From assembly GCA_943353835.1 (NCBI GenBank), contig CALRBA010000004.1, forward strand, positions 1 to 54,839: a DNA stretch of 54,839 nt, written 5' to 3'. The notes beneath the pieces were generated by a model. The model was not told the DNA's origin. It ran no database searches and saw nothing but the letters and a program-made list of their open reading frames with translations. Source of the DNA: Candidatus Nomurabacteria bacterium. GTDB lineage: Bacteria > Patescibacteriota > Minisyncoccia > Phycocordibacterales > Phycocordibacteraceae. This document shows positions 36,669 through 46,437 of this stretch, piece by piece. The position numbers and the translations under genes are program-made. Position 1 is the stretch's first letter, and every line of letters starts with the position of its first letter.

Positions 36669-38066
36669 TTAAATCTTCTTCACCGAGTCTTTCGTTATCT
36701 CCCACGTCTGGCCTAGCTCGGGGACGATAGCGTTGCCACCTAAGTAGTCGTGGATGCGCTGGGCGAGGAAGCGCTCGGCAGATGGTTCACCAATTGCGGT
36801 AAAAATAGTCTTAGTACGACCACCAGCCTGCGGAAGCGAGGCTTCCGCAAATTTCAGGAGCTCGTCGCGGTCGGCGTGCGCCGACCAGCCATGAAGATTT
36901 TCAACTTTCGCCTTAATCTTTACTTCAATGCCATTGAGGCGAACGCTCGTCGCACCCTCCATCATTCGTCGTCCAGGACTGCCGGGCGCCTGATAACCGA
37001 CTATTATGAGCGTCGTAGTTGGGTCTGGTAGATACTTGACCTCCCACTTCCCTATCCTGCCGCCATGACTCATCCCCGCTCCGGCGATGATAATCTTCGG
37101 ACCCGGAACTTTATCTATCGCGAGCGACTCGTCACGCGAGAGAGTTTGCTTCAAGAATGGGAATTTAAAAATACTGCCCTCTCTTTTTATTTCATCTTCT
37201 ATACTTTTTTTAAAATACGTTGGGCCCCACTTCTCATACACTGCCGTCACATGTATCGCGAGTGGCGAATCTAAGAATATTGGAATTTCGGGCAATTCTT
37301 TTGCAGAGAAAAAGTTGGAGAGTTCATAGAGCATTAGCTGTGTGCGCTCCAGAGAGAAGGCTGGGATGAGGATAGTGCCACCGCGCGCTATCGCACGCTT
37401 TAGAGTATCGCGCAGTGTATTCACACGCTCTGCGTGCGGCGGGTGGAGGCGATCGCCATAGACGCTCTCCATAACAATCGCGTCTGAATCTGTAATTGGT
37501 TCCCAGTCTGGCAGAAGCGGCGACGGCGAGTTACCGATGTCCCCGGTGAGAGCGACCGCCACACCATCTTCGTCTTTTATCCGCACGCTCGCGGAACCGA
37601 GTATGTGGCCCGTGTTACGCAGATAGACTGAGAGTCCTGGTGCCACTTCTTTTTCAGTATGATAATCAAGAGTTTCAATGAGGGCGAAAGTTTTTTCAAC
37701 ATCCTGTTCTTCATAGAGTGGCGCGATACCTCTGCGTCGCGCTTCTTCTCCAAGAATACCAAGCGAATCACGCAAAATGAGCTCGGCGAGATCTCTCGTA
37801 GGTGGTGTCATATATATCTTCCCGCGGAATCCGTCTCTGACTAACTTTGGAATACGTCCGACGTGGTCAAGATGCGCGTGAGTGAGCACGAGCGCGTCAA
37901 CACTCTTAACGTCGTAATGAAAATCCCCATAGTTATGTTCTTCAACAAAGTCTGCCCCCTGTTCAATACCGCAATCTATTAAAATTTTTCCACGTACACC
38001 TTCTATTAAAAAATTGGAGCCGGTCACCTTACCTGCTCCGCCGTAGAAACTTAAGCGTAGTGCCAT
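36669..38066 (-). CDS. MBL-fold RNA-processing exonuclease (beta-CASP)
   Basis: LTHAHLDHVGRIPKL, NTGHILGSASV, NLHGWSAHADRDELL; start MALRLSFYGG at 38066. Confidence 0.92.
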   Translation of the reverse strand: MALRLSFYGGAGKVTGSNFLIEGVRGKILIDCGIEQGADFVEEHNYGDFHYDVKSVDALVLTHAHLDHVGRIPKLVRDGFRGKIYMTPPTRDLAELILRDSLGILGEEARRRGIAPLYEEQDVEKTFALIETLDYHTEKEVAPGLSVYLRNTGHILGSASVRIKDEDGVAVALTGDIGNSPSPLLPDWEPITDSDAIVMESVYGDRLHPPHAERVNTLRDTLKRAIARGGTILIPAFSLERTQLMLYELSNFFSAKELPEIPIFLDSPLAIHVTAVYEKWGPTYFKKSIEDEIKREGSIFKFPFLKQTLSRDESLAIDKVPGPKIIIAGAGMSHGGRIGKWEVKYLPDPTTTLIIVGYQAPGSPGRRMMEGATSVRLNGIEVKIKAKVENLHGWSAHADRDELLKFAEASLPQAGGRTKTIFTAIGEPSAERFLAQRIHDYLGGNAIVPELGQTWEITKDSVKKI

Positions 38067-38072
38067 ACTCAC

Positions 38073-38078
38073 ATCATA
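38073..38078 (-). promoter_or_regulatory. -10 TATGAT, 6 nt from ATG
   Basis: TATGAT-GTGAGT-ATG next to hairpin. Confidence 0.45.
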
Positions 38079-38079
38079 A

Positions 38080-38119
38080 CGCCAATCGCCCTGTTTCCGA
38101 AGAAACAGGGCGATTGGCG
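38080..38119. repeat. Perfect 18-bp hairpin upstream of MBL gene
   Basis: CGCCAATCGCCCTGTTTC-CGAA-GAAACAGGGCGATTGGCG. Confidence 0.9.
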
Positions 38120-38309
38120 GAGCCGTCCTCTTAAGCAACTTTATCTTGCCAGGTGGGATAAGCAACGATAGCTATCGGATCTCCTTGCGGAATTCACCAA
38201 GCACATCTTAATGCATAATTTCCCTAATGATGAGCAAGTTGCGTTTTTAAGAACAGCTCCTAGATTCATTATACTCCCGTTCCACAAACTGCAAGTGGAT
38301 AACTTAAAA

Positions 38310-38915
38310 TTATCTAATAATACTGTGTATATCGTCGTCGTATAGCGTCGCCTCGTGAGGAACTTTATAGCTAATAACCTCCTTGGATCCAAACCAGTGA
38401 GGAATCTCCTTCTCTGCTTCAGAGACCGTACCGGAAGCGTGTATAAGATTACGAATCGCACGATCGGCTGTATCAGCCATCTGATATGAATCAAGAACGA
38501 AGTCACCACGGATTGTACCAATGCTGGCACTTCGCGGCTCTGTGCCGCCAGTTATCTTACGCACGAGTTCAACCGCATGCGCCCCCTCCCAAACCATTGC
38601 GATAACTGGACCGCTGGTCATGTATTTCTTCAAACGCTCTACAACTAGATTTCCCACTTCAATCGGGTCGTTTGACGGCGGTGTCTCACCCTTCTTCTCA
38701 TAACTAGAAATCGCTTTCTCGCCTACATTCTTCTTCCATTCTGAATCAAGCAGGTAATGTTCTTCTATCATCTTTTCTGTCGGGACGAACATCTTGAGTG
38801 CGACTAGTTTTAAGCCTATGCGTTCATATCGCTTCAAGATTTCACCGATGAGAGCGCGCTGGATACCGTCTGGCTTCACTATAACGAGCGTTCTTTCAGT
38901 TTTAGGATGTGGCAT
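38310..38915 (-). CDS. ndk: Nucleoside diphosphate kinase
   Basis: ERTLVIVKPDGIQRALIGEIL...MVWEGAHAVELVRKITGGTEPRSASIGTIRGDF. Confidence 0.95.
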   Translation of the reverse strand: MPHPKTERTLVIVKPDGIQRALIGEILKRYERIGLKLVALKMFVPTEKMIEEHYLLDSEWKKNVGEKAISSYEKKGETPPSNDPIEVGNLVVERLKKYMTSGPVIAMVWEGAHAVELVRKITGGTEPRSASIGTIRGDFVLDSYQMADTADRAIRNLIHASGTVSEAEKEIPHWFGSKEVISYKVPHEATLYDDDIHSIIR

Positions 38916-38944
38916 AGTTTTAAAAATAATCCGCACACAGCAGA

Positions 38945-39727
38945 TTATATGGTTATGATACGCGCTCCGGACTTTTCTATCAAGATGGTGTGTTCAAAGT
39001 GTGCCGAACGTGAGCCATCACGAGTGCGATACGTGTAGCCATCGGGAGATAGGACGACCGAGGCCTTGCCGATAGTTGATATCGGCTCAAGTGCTAATAC
39101 CATACCTTCTGTGAGCTCAGTCCCAGTGCCCGCGTGACCGAAGTTTGGAATAAATGGCTCTTCGTGCACGAGCTCTCCAACGCCGTGACCACCGAGCTCT
39201 CTCACAACCCTAAATCCCGCACTCTCAATCTCGTTTTGAATAGCAGAAGAAATGTCGCCGACATAATTCCCCGGTACTGCTTGTTCAATTCCAGCCGCTA
39301 GCGCGCGCTCTGTTGCTATGAGCAGTTTATTCGTCTGTTCATCAACGTCACCGACAGGTACGGTAATAGCAGCGTCAACAATAATTCCGTTGTGCGCGAG
39401 ACCCAAATCTAGCCCGACAATGTCGCCTTCTCGAAGCGTCTTCACGCCTTCGTTCGGTATGCCGTGCACGACTTCGTCATTAATAGAAACGCAGAGTGTC
39501 GCCGGATATGGCCTATTCGCGCCCTCCGGCGTATAGCCGAGGAACGCAGGCGTGTCAGCGCCTGCGAGCGAGCCACCGCCGGCGCGGATCATCCATTCCG
39601 CTAGATCATCAAGCTCTTGCGCCGTTACTCCAGGTGCGACCTTGGCGCGTAATGCTGTGAGTACTGTTGCAAGGCGTTTACCGCCTTCAATAAGATTCGC
39701 ACGCTCTGTATCGTTTTTAATAGTCAT
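38945..39727 (-). CDS. map: Methionine aminopeptidase type I
   Basis: TLCVSINDEVVHGIPNEG, GHGVGELVHEEPFIPNFG. Confidence 0.97.
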   Translation of the reverse strand: MTIKNDTERANLIEGGKRLATVLTALRAKVAPGVTAQELDDLAEWMIRAGGGSLAGADTPAFLGYTPEGANRPYPATLCVSINDEVVHGIPNEGVKTLREGDIVGLDLGLAHNGIIVDAAITVPVGDVDEQTNKLLIATERALAAGIEQAVPGNYVGDISSAIQNEIESAGFRVVRELGGHGVGELVHEEPFIPNFGHAGTGTELTEGMVLALEPISTIGKASVVLSPDGYTYRTRDGSRSAHFEHTILIEKSGARIITI

Positions 39728-40290
39728 CAGATATTGAGTACTGAACGGATATTCTCAGCAATTTTTTCCGGCGACGGCTCGCCGTCTATTTCTATTAGCA
39801 TTCCTTCTTTCCTGAAGAATTCTATCGCGGGCTCGGTATGTGCGTAATATTCTTTAAGACGCTCATCAACTACTCCGTCATCGGCGCGACCGGCTTTCTG
39901 CGAGCGTAGCACGAGTCGTCGTCGTACCGATTCATCAGAAACTGAAATGGAAATCACGCGGAACGAGCGTAGAAGCCACGTGAGCGACTTCAAAATAAGT
40001 TTTGCCTGTGAGAGTTCACGACTGAAGCCGTCAAAAATAACACCTTGTTCCTCCGACACACCAAAAATGGATTTCAAGTAGAGATGTAGAGCTATCCAAT
40101 CCGGCGCGAGCGCGCCCGAGTCAATTTCTTTTTTTATTTTTCGGCCTAAAACGCTTTCCTCCTCTGCAAGCGTACGGAACTGATCTCCTGCGGAGATGAC
40201 CGGCCAACCGGTCGTTCCTGACAGAAGTTCGGCCTGCGTATCCTTCCCGCACCCGGGCTTCCCGATAAAAAATATCGTACGTGTTTCCAT
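39727..40290 (-). CDS. adk: Adenylate kinase
   Basis: FFIGKPGCGKDTQAELLS...VIFDGFSRELSQAKLI. Confidence 0.9.
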   Translation of the reverse strand: METRTIFFIGKPGCGKDTQAELLSGTTGWPVISAGDQFRTLAEEESVLGRKIKKEIDSGALAPDWIALHLYLKSIFGVSEEQGVIFDGFSRELSQAKLILKSLTWLLRSFRVISISVSDESVRRRLVLRSQKAGRADDGVVDERLKEYYAHTEPAIEFFRKEGMLIEIDGEPSPEKIAENIRSVLNI

Positions 40291-40309
40291 TAAACTACTC
40301 TAACATCTT

Positions 40310-41584
40310 TTAATATTCGCGCAGAGAAACTTGGGCTTCAATTTTGCGGGCGAGGTCCAGAGCGACTTGGACCGCGATGAGTAGCGCCGTACCGCCTAGA
40401 ATAAGAGTTGTAACGCCAGTAAGACCCTGGATGATTGAGGGCGAGACAGCTATAAGGCCAAGAAAGCAGGCGCCGGGAAGCGTAACGCGGTTTACGACGT
40501 TACTGATGAACTCCTCAGTCTCACGGCCGGGGCGCACTCCAGGGACGAAGGCGCCGGACTTCTGTAGATTCTCCGCGACTCTATGCGGTTCAAAGGTGAC
40601 TGAAGTATAGAAATAGGTAAAGAGAATAACCAGAAGGAAGTAGACCGTGCCGTAATTCCACGTGTTTGACAAGAATCCCGTGTACCAGAGAGCGGCGCTT
40701 GAAGCAAAAGAAATTTTAAGTGCACCGAGCATAGACAGAACCATCTGTGGTACTAGGAGTAACGAGAGGGCGAAAATAATAGGAATAACACCGGCCTGCA
40801 GGAGACGAATCGGAAGATACGTTGCCGCATTCTGCGCCATAGCAGCACCACGCACTGCGCGCGCGTACGCGATTGGTATTGAACGTTCGGCATCAGATAC
40901 CACAACGACCGCATACATCATTGCAAGCGCGAGCACAATAAATCCTAGATAGCTCGGAATATTCGCGGCAGTCGCTGCAAAAAGAGTCTGCGAGATGCTG
41001 GAGGGCAGACCGGCGAGAATACCAGCGAGAATGATTAACGACACACCGTTGCCGATGCCGAATTCGGTCACCAACTCACCGAGCCACATAAGGAGAAGGG
41101 AGCCTGCGGTAATAAGTGCGATATTCGCAATGAGAGTAGTCGCGTCCAACTGCGGAATAACCCCCTGACTTTGAAGCAGGAATAGGAAGCCGACTCCCTG
41201 AAGAACAGCCATCGGAATTGTCAGAATTCTGCTCCACCCGATAAATTTAGCGCGGCCTGCTTCACCCTCCTCATGATACGCTTGTTTAATCTGCGGGAAA
41301 ATAATCGTACCCAATTGCATGATAATTGATGCGGTGATATAAGGACCGACTCCAAGCATCACTATTGAGAGTCGTTCCAGACCTCCGCCGGAAAATATGT
41401 TTAGGAGGCCTAGAAATTGGTTATTCGCGAAGAATGACGCGAGAGCTGTTTTATCAACACCAGGAATCGGTATCGCTGCGAGCACGCGGAAGAGAGCTAG
41501 GGCTCCTACAAGAAACAGTATGCGAAAGCGGATTTCAGGGTCGCTGAATGCGAGTTTTAGTTTGCGGATGAAAGTATTAATCAT
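40310..41584 (-). CDS. secY: Preprotein translocase subunit SecY
   Basis: IPIPGVDKTAL...IFSGGGLERLSIVMLGVGPYITASIIMQL. Confidence 0.97.
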   Translation of the reverse strand: MINTFIRKLKLAFSDPEIRFRILFLVGALALFRVLAAIPIPGVDKTALASFFANNQFLGLLNIFSGGGLERLSIVMLGVGPYITASIIMQLGTIIFPQIKQAYHEEGEAGRAKFIGWSRILTIPMAVLQGVGFLFLLQSQGVIPQLDATTLIANIALITAGSLLLMWLGELVTEFGIGNGVSLIILAGILAGLPSSISQTLFAATAANIPSYLGFIVLALAMMYAVVVVSDAERSIPIAYARAVRGAAMAQNAATYLPIRLLQAGVIPIIFALSLLLVPQMVLSMLGALKISFASSAALWYTGFLSNTWNYGTVYFLLVILFTYFYTSVTFEPHRVAENLQKSGAFVPGVRPGRETEEFISNVVNRVTLPGACFLGLIAVSPSIIQGLTGVTTLILGGTALLIAVQVALDLARKIEAQVSLREY

Positions 41585-42029
41585 GAATAGTTCCTCCTGC
41601 CTTTTGAATCGCGGTACGAGCGGATACGGAAAGAGTGCAACCTTTTACTATTAGCGCTTTCGTTAACTCTCCGGTACCGAGAATTTTCACAACAGGCGCA
41701 CGACCCTTCGCTCTACGCACCAAATCTCTGGCGAGAAGTGACGCCGGCGAAACGGTCTCGCCTGTCTTATACATCACCTCAAGTGCTGAAAGATTCACTG
41801 CCGAGACGGCTATGCGATTCGTTCTGACGGTGCGTGCGCGATTCTTGCCGTGTCCGCGGAGCTTTGGGAGCTTCTTGATTAGGTCGCGAACTTCCGGACG
41901 AATCTTGTGTCCGGCGCGCGCAGTCTGACCTTTTCCTCCTCTGCCGGATGTCTTACCACGCTTGCCTCCACGCCCTACCGGAGGGTTCTTCTTATTCTTA
42001 GTTCGCGGAGAAAATGAATGTAATTGCAT
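41577..42029 (-). CDS. rplO: 50S ribosomal protein L15
   Basis: GRGGKRGKTSGRGGKGQTARAGHKIRPE. Confidence 0.96.
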   Translation of the reverse strand: MQLHSFSPRTKNKKNPPVGRGGKRGKTSGRGGKGQTARAGHKIRPEVRDLIKKLPKLRGHGKNRARTVRTNRIAVSAVNLSALEVMYKTGETVSPASLLARDLVRRAKGRAPVVKILGTGELTKALIVKGCTLSVSARTAIQKAGGTIHD

Positions 42030-42039
42030 GTTAAAAATA

Positions 42040-42708
42040 TTAAGATGCGCGAAGCTTCGCGAGCGCCTCTACTGTAGCTCTGGCGATTGTGAGTTTATTC
42101 TTGGAGCGTGTGTGAATCTTGGTTACGACGTCCGTTACGCCTGCGAGGTCAAGCACAGTGCGCACAGCTGAGCCGGCGACAAGACCACGTCCCTTTGAAG
42201 GAATAATTTCTACTGTGGAAGAGGCGTACTTAGTTGAAACCTGGTGTGGAATTGAGCCAGACTTGGTGCGGAGAACTGTGATAAGGTGACGTTTCGCATC
42301 GCGCACCGCTTTATCAATAGCGAGAGCGGTATCAATACCCTTCCCTAGACCTACGCCGACGCGACCCTTTTTGTCGCCGATAACGACGACGAGACTGAAG
42401 TTGAATCGCCGTCCGCCCGCCATGACACGTGCCACGCGTCGCGCGTCAATCGTGACCTGTTCAAACTCTCCGCGTTCGCGCGGAGCTCGACTACGATTAC
42501 CTCCTCTCGGCGAACGTCCGCGAATCGCTCCTCGGCCACCACCGCGTGCAATTACAGTCTTCGCCGCTGGTTCTGCGCCGACGCTTTCGGTCGGCGCTTC
42601 TATTTCTGACGTCGTAGCTGTTTCAACCTCCTCTTCCACGACAGATTCTGATGTCACGATCACATCTGCGACCTCTTGTATTATTTCTTTTTCCACTGGT
42701 GTAGTCAT
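42040..42708 (-). CDS. rpsE: 30S ribosomal protein S5 with acidic N-terminal extension
   Basis: RRFNFSLVVVIGDKKGRVGVGLGKGIDTALAIDKAVRDAKRHL. Confidence 0.96.
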   Translation of the reverse strand: MTTPVEKEIIQEVADVIVTSESVVEEEVETATTSEIEAPTESVGAEPAAKTVIARGGGRGAIRGRSPRGGNRSRAPRERGEFEQVTIDARRVARVMAGGRRFNFSLVVVIGDKKGRVGVGLGKGIDTALAIDKAVRDAKRHLITVLRTKSGSIPHQVSTKYASSTVEIIPSKGRGLVAGSAVRTVLDLAGVTDVVTKIHTRSKNKLTIARATVEALAKLRAS

Positions 42709-42717
42709 ATTATGTAT

Positions 42718-43068
42718 TTAAAATGTGAGACCGCCTTCGCGAGCCGCATCGGCAAGAGATTTCACCTGGCCTCCGTAACGGTAGCCGCCACGATCAAAAA
42801 CGACTGCCTTGATTCCCGCCACCTTCGCCTTCTCTGCGATAGCAGAGCCGACAGAAGTTGCCTGCTTGGACTGCGCTCCGGGAAACTCTCGGCCATGTGC
42901 GGCGGCAAGCGTCTTACCGACGGTGTCGTCTATGAGCTGTGCAGAGACAAAGCGATTACTACGGAATACCGCGAGGCGCGGTCGCTCCAATGTTCCCTTA
43001 ATCGTCGCACGCACGCGTGCGTGCCTACGTTTTCGCAATTCGCTATTTGATTTTGGTTTGTGGTTCAT
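42718..43068 (-). CDS. rplR: 50S ribosomal protein L18
   Basis: [29 protein letters not shown]. Confidence 0.95.
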   Translation of the reverse strand: MNHKPKSNSELRKRRHARVRATIKGTLERPRLAVFRSNRFVSAQLIDDTVGKTLAAAHGREFPGAQSKQATSVGSAIAEKAKVAGIKAVVFDRGGYRYGGQVKSLADAAREGGLTF

Positions 43069-43071
43069 ATA

Positions 43072-43602
43072 TTAAACGGCTTTCTTGCCCTGCTTACGGC
43101 GGATTACTTCACCATCGTAGTGAATCCCCTTGCCGAGATACGGTTCCGGTGGCTTCACTCTACGAACGTTCGCGGCGAACTGTCCGACCGACTCTTTGTT
43201 TGAACTCGTGATAGTCATATTATTTTTCTCAACCGTCACCGTAACATCCTCCGGTATCGCGAGTGGTACCGTGTGCGAGAACCCGACCGTGAGCACAAAG
43301 TCTTTACCTTTGACCTCCATTCTATATCCAACGCCATCAAGTATGAGTTTCTTCATATACGGCGTCTCTACTCCATGTACCATATTCTTCACGTGCGATG
43401 CGAATGTGCCGGTGAGAGCTTTGGCGAGGCGTGAACTATTCTTCGGTGTGACCATCACTCCATCCTCTACAACAGCGATATCAATAGAAGGGTGCACGCG
43501 TTTCGTGAGGGTACCCTTCGTACCTTTTACAGAAAGCACCCCACCATCTACTGAAACAGCAGTCTTTCCTATTGATATCGGTTTCTTTGCGAGACGGCTC
43601 AT
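43072..43602 (-). CDS. rplF: 50S ribosomal protein L6
   Basis: MSRLAKKPISIGKTAVSVDGGVLSVKGTKG...RRVKPPEPYLGKGIHYDGE. Confidence 0.96.
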   Translation of the reverse strand: MSRLAKKPISIGKTAVSVDGGVLSVKGTKGTLTKRVHPSIDIAVVEDGVMVTPKNSSRLAKALTGTFASHVKNMVHGVETPYMKKLILDGVGYRMEVKGKDFVLTVGFSHTVPLAIPEDVTVTVEKNNMTITSSNKESVGQFAANVRRVKPPEPYLGKGIHYDGEVIRRKQGKKAV

Positions 43603-43604
43603 AA

Positions 43605-44009
43605 TTACCAAATTTCAAACAACTCTTCTCCGCCGACCCGCATCTTACGCGCTTCCGCGTCAGAAATTATTCCTGAGGGAGAGGATATAATACGCGCGCC
43701 AGTCCCTCCCTTTACCTTGTGTACAGAAGTATGTGGAGCGTAGAGCCGTCGACCCGGCTTACTGATGCGCTTCACACCGCGCAACTTTGCATTATCTCGC
43801 TCATCGTAGGCGAGAGTGACGACCAGTGTCTTCTTCACACTCTCTTCGTCCTTCACATCCGTTGTGACAGTCGCTATGAATCCTAGCTCCTTCAATTTTT
43901 TCGCGATAGCGAGCAGGTGACCCGAGTACGGTGCCGAGACATCGCGCTTACCGATCATAGCGGCATTCTGCAAACGAATTATGAAGTCTCCAACGCGGTC
44001 AGTTACCAT
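43605..44009 (-). CDS. rpsH: 30S ribosomal protein S8
   Basis: MVTDRVGDFIIRLQNAAMIGKRDVSAPYS; start at 44009. Confidence 0.95.
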   Translation of the reverse strand: MVTDRVGDFIIRLQNAAMIGKRDVSAPYSGHLLAIAKKLKELGFIATVTTDVKDEESVKKTLVVTLAYDERDNAKLRGVKRISKPGRRLYAPHTSVHKVKGGTGARIISSPSGIISDAEARKMRVGGEELFEIW

Positions 44010-44013
44010 ACAA

Positions 44014-44283
44014 TTACCAAGATGCTTTCTTAACCCCTGGGATCTTCCCCTCTCGGGCGAGCTCTCTGAACTGAATGCGAGACAGGCCGAAGGTACGCAT
44101 ATAGCCACGAGAGCGACCTGTTATCGCACAGCGGTTCTTAAGCCGTACCGGCGAGGAATTCCTCGGGAGCGCTTGCAGACCTTCAGAGTCACCAGCCAAT
44201 TTCAAAGCCGCACGCTTAACCGCGTACTTCTTAACGAGTTTCTGCTTCTTAGCAAGTCTCGCCAATTGGGATGCTTTTGCCAT
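44014..44283 (-). CDS. rpsN: 30S ribosomal protein S14 (zinc-independent type)
   Basis: [51 protein letters not shown]. Confidence 0.95.
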   Translation of the reverse strand: MAKASQLARLAKKQKLVKKYAVKRAALKLAGDSEGLQALPRNSSPVRLKNRCAITGRSRGYMRTFGLSRIQFRELAREGKIPGVKKASW

Positions 44284-44328
44284 AGGATGAGTAAAAATAA
44301 AGCCCCTGAGGAGCGTCATTACAGACTA

Positions 44329-44880
44329 TCAGCGTTTTACGTCCAAGTCAACGATAAGCGGCATGCCGAGGTGGCGGAAGAACGCTTCGGCCTCTGGCTT
44401 GCTCTTGGCATTGGTCACGAGGGTGACCGCGAGGCCGAAGACATCCTTAAGGTCTTCGTCAGAGGTCTCGGGGAATATTGTGTTCTCCTTGAGTCCAATC
44501 GTCATGTTACCCATATAATCAATAGACGAGGCCTTGAGCCCGCGGAAGTCGCGCGTGCGCGGAAGGGCGATGTGGATTAGCTTATCTACAAAGTAGTACA
44601 TGCGAGCTCCACGGAGCGTAACCTGCATTCCAACAGTGTCACCTTCGCGAACTTTAAAAGATGCGATGGAAATGCGTGATGGTCGAAGAGATGGCTTCTG
44701 ACCAGTAATCTTAGCGAGGCGGTTTTCAATAATCTCTAATTGTTTCTTGTCGCGTTTCGAACCCACTCCAGAAGAAACGACGACTTTTACTATGCGCGGA
44801 CCCTGCATCGTGCTCGTGTAGCCGAATGTATCCGCGAGTGCCTGATATGCTTCTTGCTGTCTTTGTTTAGTGATAGACAT
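44329..44880 (-). CDS. rplE: 50S ribosomal protein L5
   Basis: MQGPRIVKVVVSSGVG...ISIASFKVREGDTVGMQVTLRG. Confidence 0.95.
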   Translation of the reverse strand: MSITKQRQQEAYQALADTFGYTSTMQGPRIVKVVVSSGVGSKRDKKQLEIIENRLAKITGQKPSLRPSRISIASFKVREGDTVGMQVTLRGARMYYFVDKLIHIALPRTRDFRGLKASSIDYMGNMTIGLKENTIFPETSDEDLKDVFGLAVTLVTNAKSKPEAEAFFRHLGMPLIVDLDVKR

Positions 44881-44883
44881 AAA

Positions 44884-45102
44884 TTATTTATCTATTTTTG
44901 CGACATTCGAGACGTTGATTGGACGAGACTTTTCTATTATTCGACCAACCTTTCCAGCAGAACCCTTCATATGACGCTTGTATAGTGCAATGCCTTCTAC
45001 AATAATTGTATTTTTGCGAGGGAACGCGCGCAGAACAACACCAGACTTGTTCTTATCCTTTCCTGATATCACTCTCACCTTGTCTCCTTTTTTAATTTTC
45101 AT
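44884..45102 (-). CDS. rplX: 50S ribosomal protein L24
   Basis: [37 protein letters not shown]. Confidence 0.94.
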   Translation of the reverse strand: MKIKKGDKVRVISGKDKNKSGVVLRAFPRKNTIIVEGIALYKRHMKGSAGKVGRIIEKSRPINVSNVAKIDK

Positions 45103-45128
45103 AGCTTTAATTTACCAGGGCTTCGCGG

Positions 45129-45506
45129 TTATACGACCTCAGGAGCGAGAGACACGATATTGTGCCACCCCATCAAGGAGAGCTCTCGAGGTACCGGACC
45201 GAAGATACGGTTTCCTTTTGGTCCCATCTCCTTACCCTGCTTCTCAATAAGCACGACCGCATTCTCATCAAAGCGGATGTATGAGCCATCCTTTCGTGCG
45301 AATGGCTTCGTCTGGCGTACTACAACAGCGCGGAAGATGTCTTTTTTCTTTACCGCCTTGCGCGGCTCGGCTGTCTGAATTGATAGAACGACCACATCTC
45401 CAATTCCCGAGTAGCGACGCTTGGACCCACCAAGCACTTTGAAGATGCGCCCGATTTTACCGCCGGAATTATCTGCTATCGCTACGATGGATCGGTCCTG
45501 CAACAT
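45129..45506 (-). CDS. rplN: 50S ribosomal protein L14
   Basis: MLQDRSIVAIADNSGGKIGRIFKVLGG. Confidence 0.96.
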   Translation of the reverse strand: MLQDRSIVAIADNSGGKIGRIFKVLGGSKRRYSGIGDVVVLSIQTAEPRKAVKKKDIFRAVVVRQTKPFARKDGSYIRFDENAVVLIEKQGKEMGPKGNRIFGPVPRELSLMGWHNIVSLAPEVV

Positions 45507-45508
45507 AT

Positions 45509-45787
45509 TTAATTGTCGGTACCGGTTTCAACCGGTACGGTCTTCGTCGCATCAATCGCGAAGCTCTTCAGCTTGGAGATTGGCCGTGTCGCCACTATGG
45601 TAACGGTGTCGCCAACTTTTACAGAGTTCCCTGGGTCATGTGCGAGATACTTCTTGGAACGTACGAAATATTTCTTGTACTTCGCGTTCTTCACATATCG
45701 GTCCACGCGAACCGTGGCAGTATCCTTCATAGCCGTCTTCACGACGATTCCGACGAATGATTGGGGACGAGTAGTTTTTTGTTCCAT
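45509..45787 (-). CDS. rpsQ: 30S ribosomal protein S17
   Basis: FVGIVVKTAMKDTATVRVDRYVKNAKYKKYFVRSKKYLAHDP; start at 45787. Confidence 0.94.
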   Translation of the reverse strand: MEQKTTRPQSFVGIVVKTAMKDTATVRVDRYVKNAKYKKYFVRSKKYLAHDPGNSVKVGDTVTIVATRPISKLKSFAIDATKTVPVETGTDN

Positions 45788-45791
45788 AAAT

Positions 45792-45986
45792 TTATTTGGT
45801 CGCACGTGCGTGCTGTTCAGTAAGTACACGAGCTATCGCTATACGGTGATTGCGCTTCGCGTTCGGATTCTTGGCGCGCGCGCCAGCCGCAGAGAATCGT
45901 TCTGTGCGTAACGTCTCACGCGTATCAGCGAGAATTTTGATAAGCTCCGCGTCTGTTCTTGTTGTCATAGTATCTTTTTTTGTCAT
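45792..45986 (-). CDS. rpmC: 50S ribosomal protein L29
   Basis: Position and L29-like ELIKILADTRETLRTERFSAAGARAKNPNAKRNHRIAIARVLTEQ. Confidence 0.9.
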   Translation of the reverse strand: MTKKDTMTTRTDAELIKILADTRETLRTERFSAAGARAKNPNAKRNHRIAIARVLTEQHARATK

Positions 45987-46007
45987 ACAAATGGAGAAAA
46001 AGCAAAT

Positions 46008-46427
46008 TTATCGTGCGATTATTGACGTTCTGACCGGCAGTTTCATCCCAGCCTGACGCAGATGTGCGCGAGCGATATCTTCTGGAACACCGTCAATTTC
46101 AAAGAGGACACGGCCAGGGCGCACCTCAAAGACGTAGTGCTTCGGGTCGCCCTTACCGCTACCCATTCCAACTTCTGCCGGTTTGGCTGTAACCGGACGG
46201 TCGGGGAAGATGCGTATCCAAAACTTACCAGTCTTCGCAGTCGCGCGCGTGATGACCTTGCGAGCAGATTCAATCTGGTTGCTGGTGATGCGTGCGCTCG
46301 TGAGCGCCTTAAGCCCGAAGGAGCCGAAGGCGACCGTGGTGCCGCGCGTCTCGGGACGACTGAGACGCTTAAGGCTCTTCCGCTGTGTCTGCCACTTTCT
46401 GTGCTTAACTTTTTTGGGAAATAACAT
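46008..46427 (-). CDS. rplP: 50S ribosomal protein L16
   Basis: MLFPKKVKHRKWQTQRKS...TRATAKTGKFWIRIFPDRPVTAKPAEVGMGSGKG. Confidence 0.96.
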   Translation of the reverse strand: MLFPKKVKHRKWQTQRKSLKRLSRPETRGTTVAFGSFGLKALTSARITSNQIESARKVITRATAKTGKFWIRIFPDRPVTAKPAEVGMGSGKGDPKHYVFEVRPGRVLFEIDGVPEDIARAHLRQAGMKLPVRTSIIAR

Positions 46428-46437
46428 ACAAAAATAA

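Noticed and set aside
38141-38530. 129-aa minus-strand ORF overlapping ndk
   Set aside because: Mostly out-of-frame with ndk and its promoter region; its last ATG overlaps the TATAAT -10 itself.
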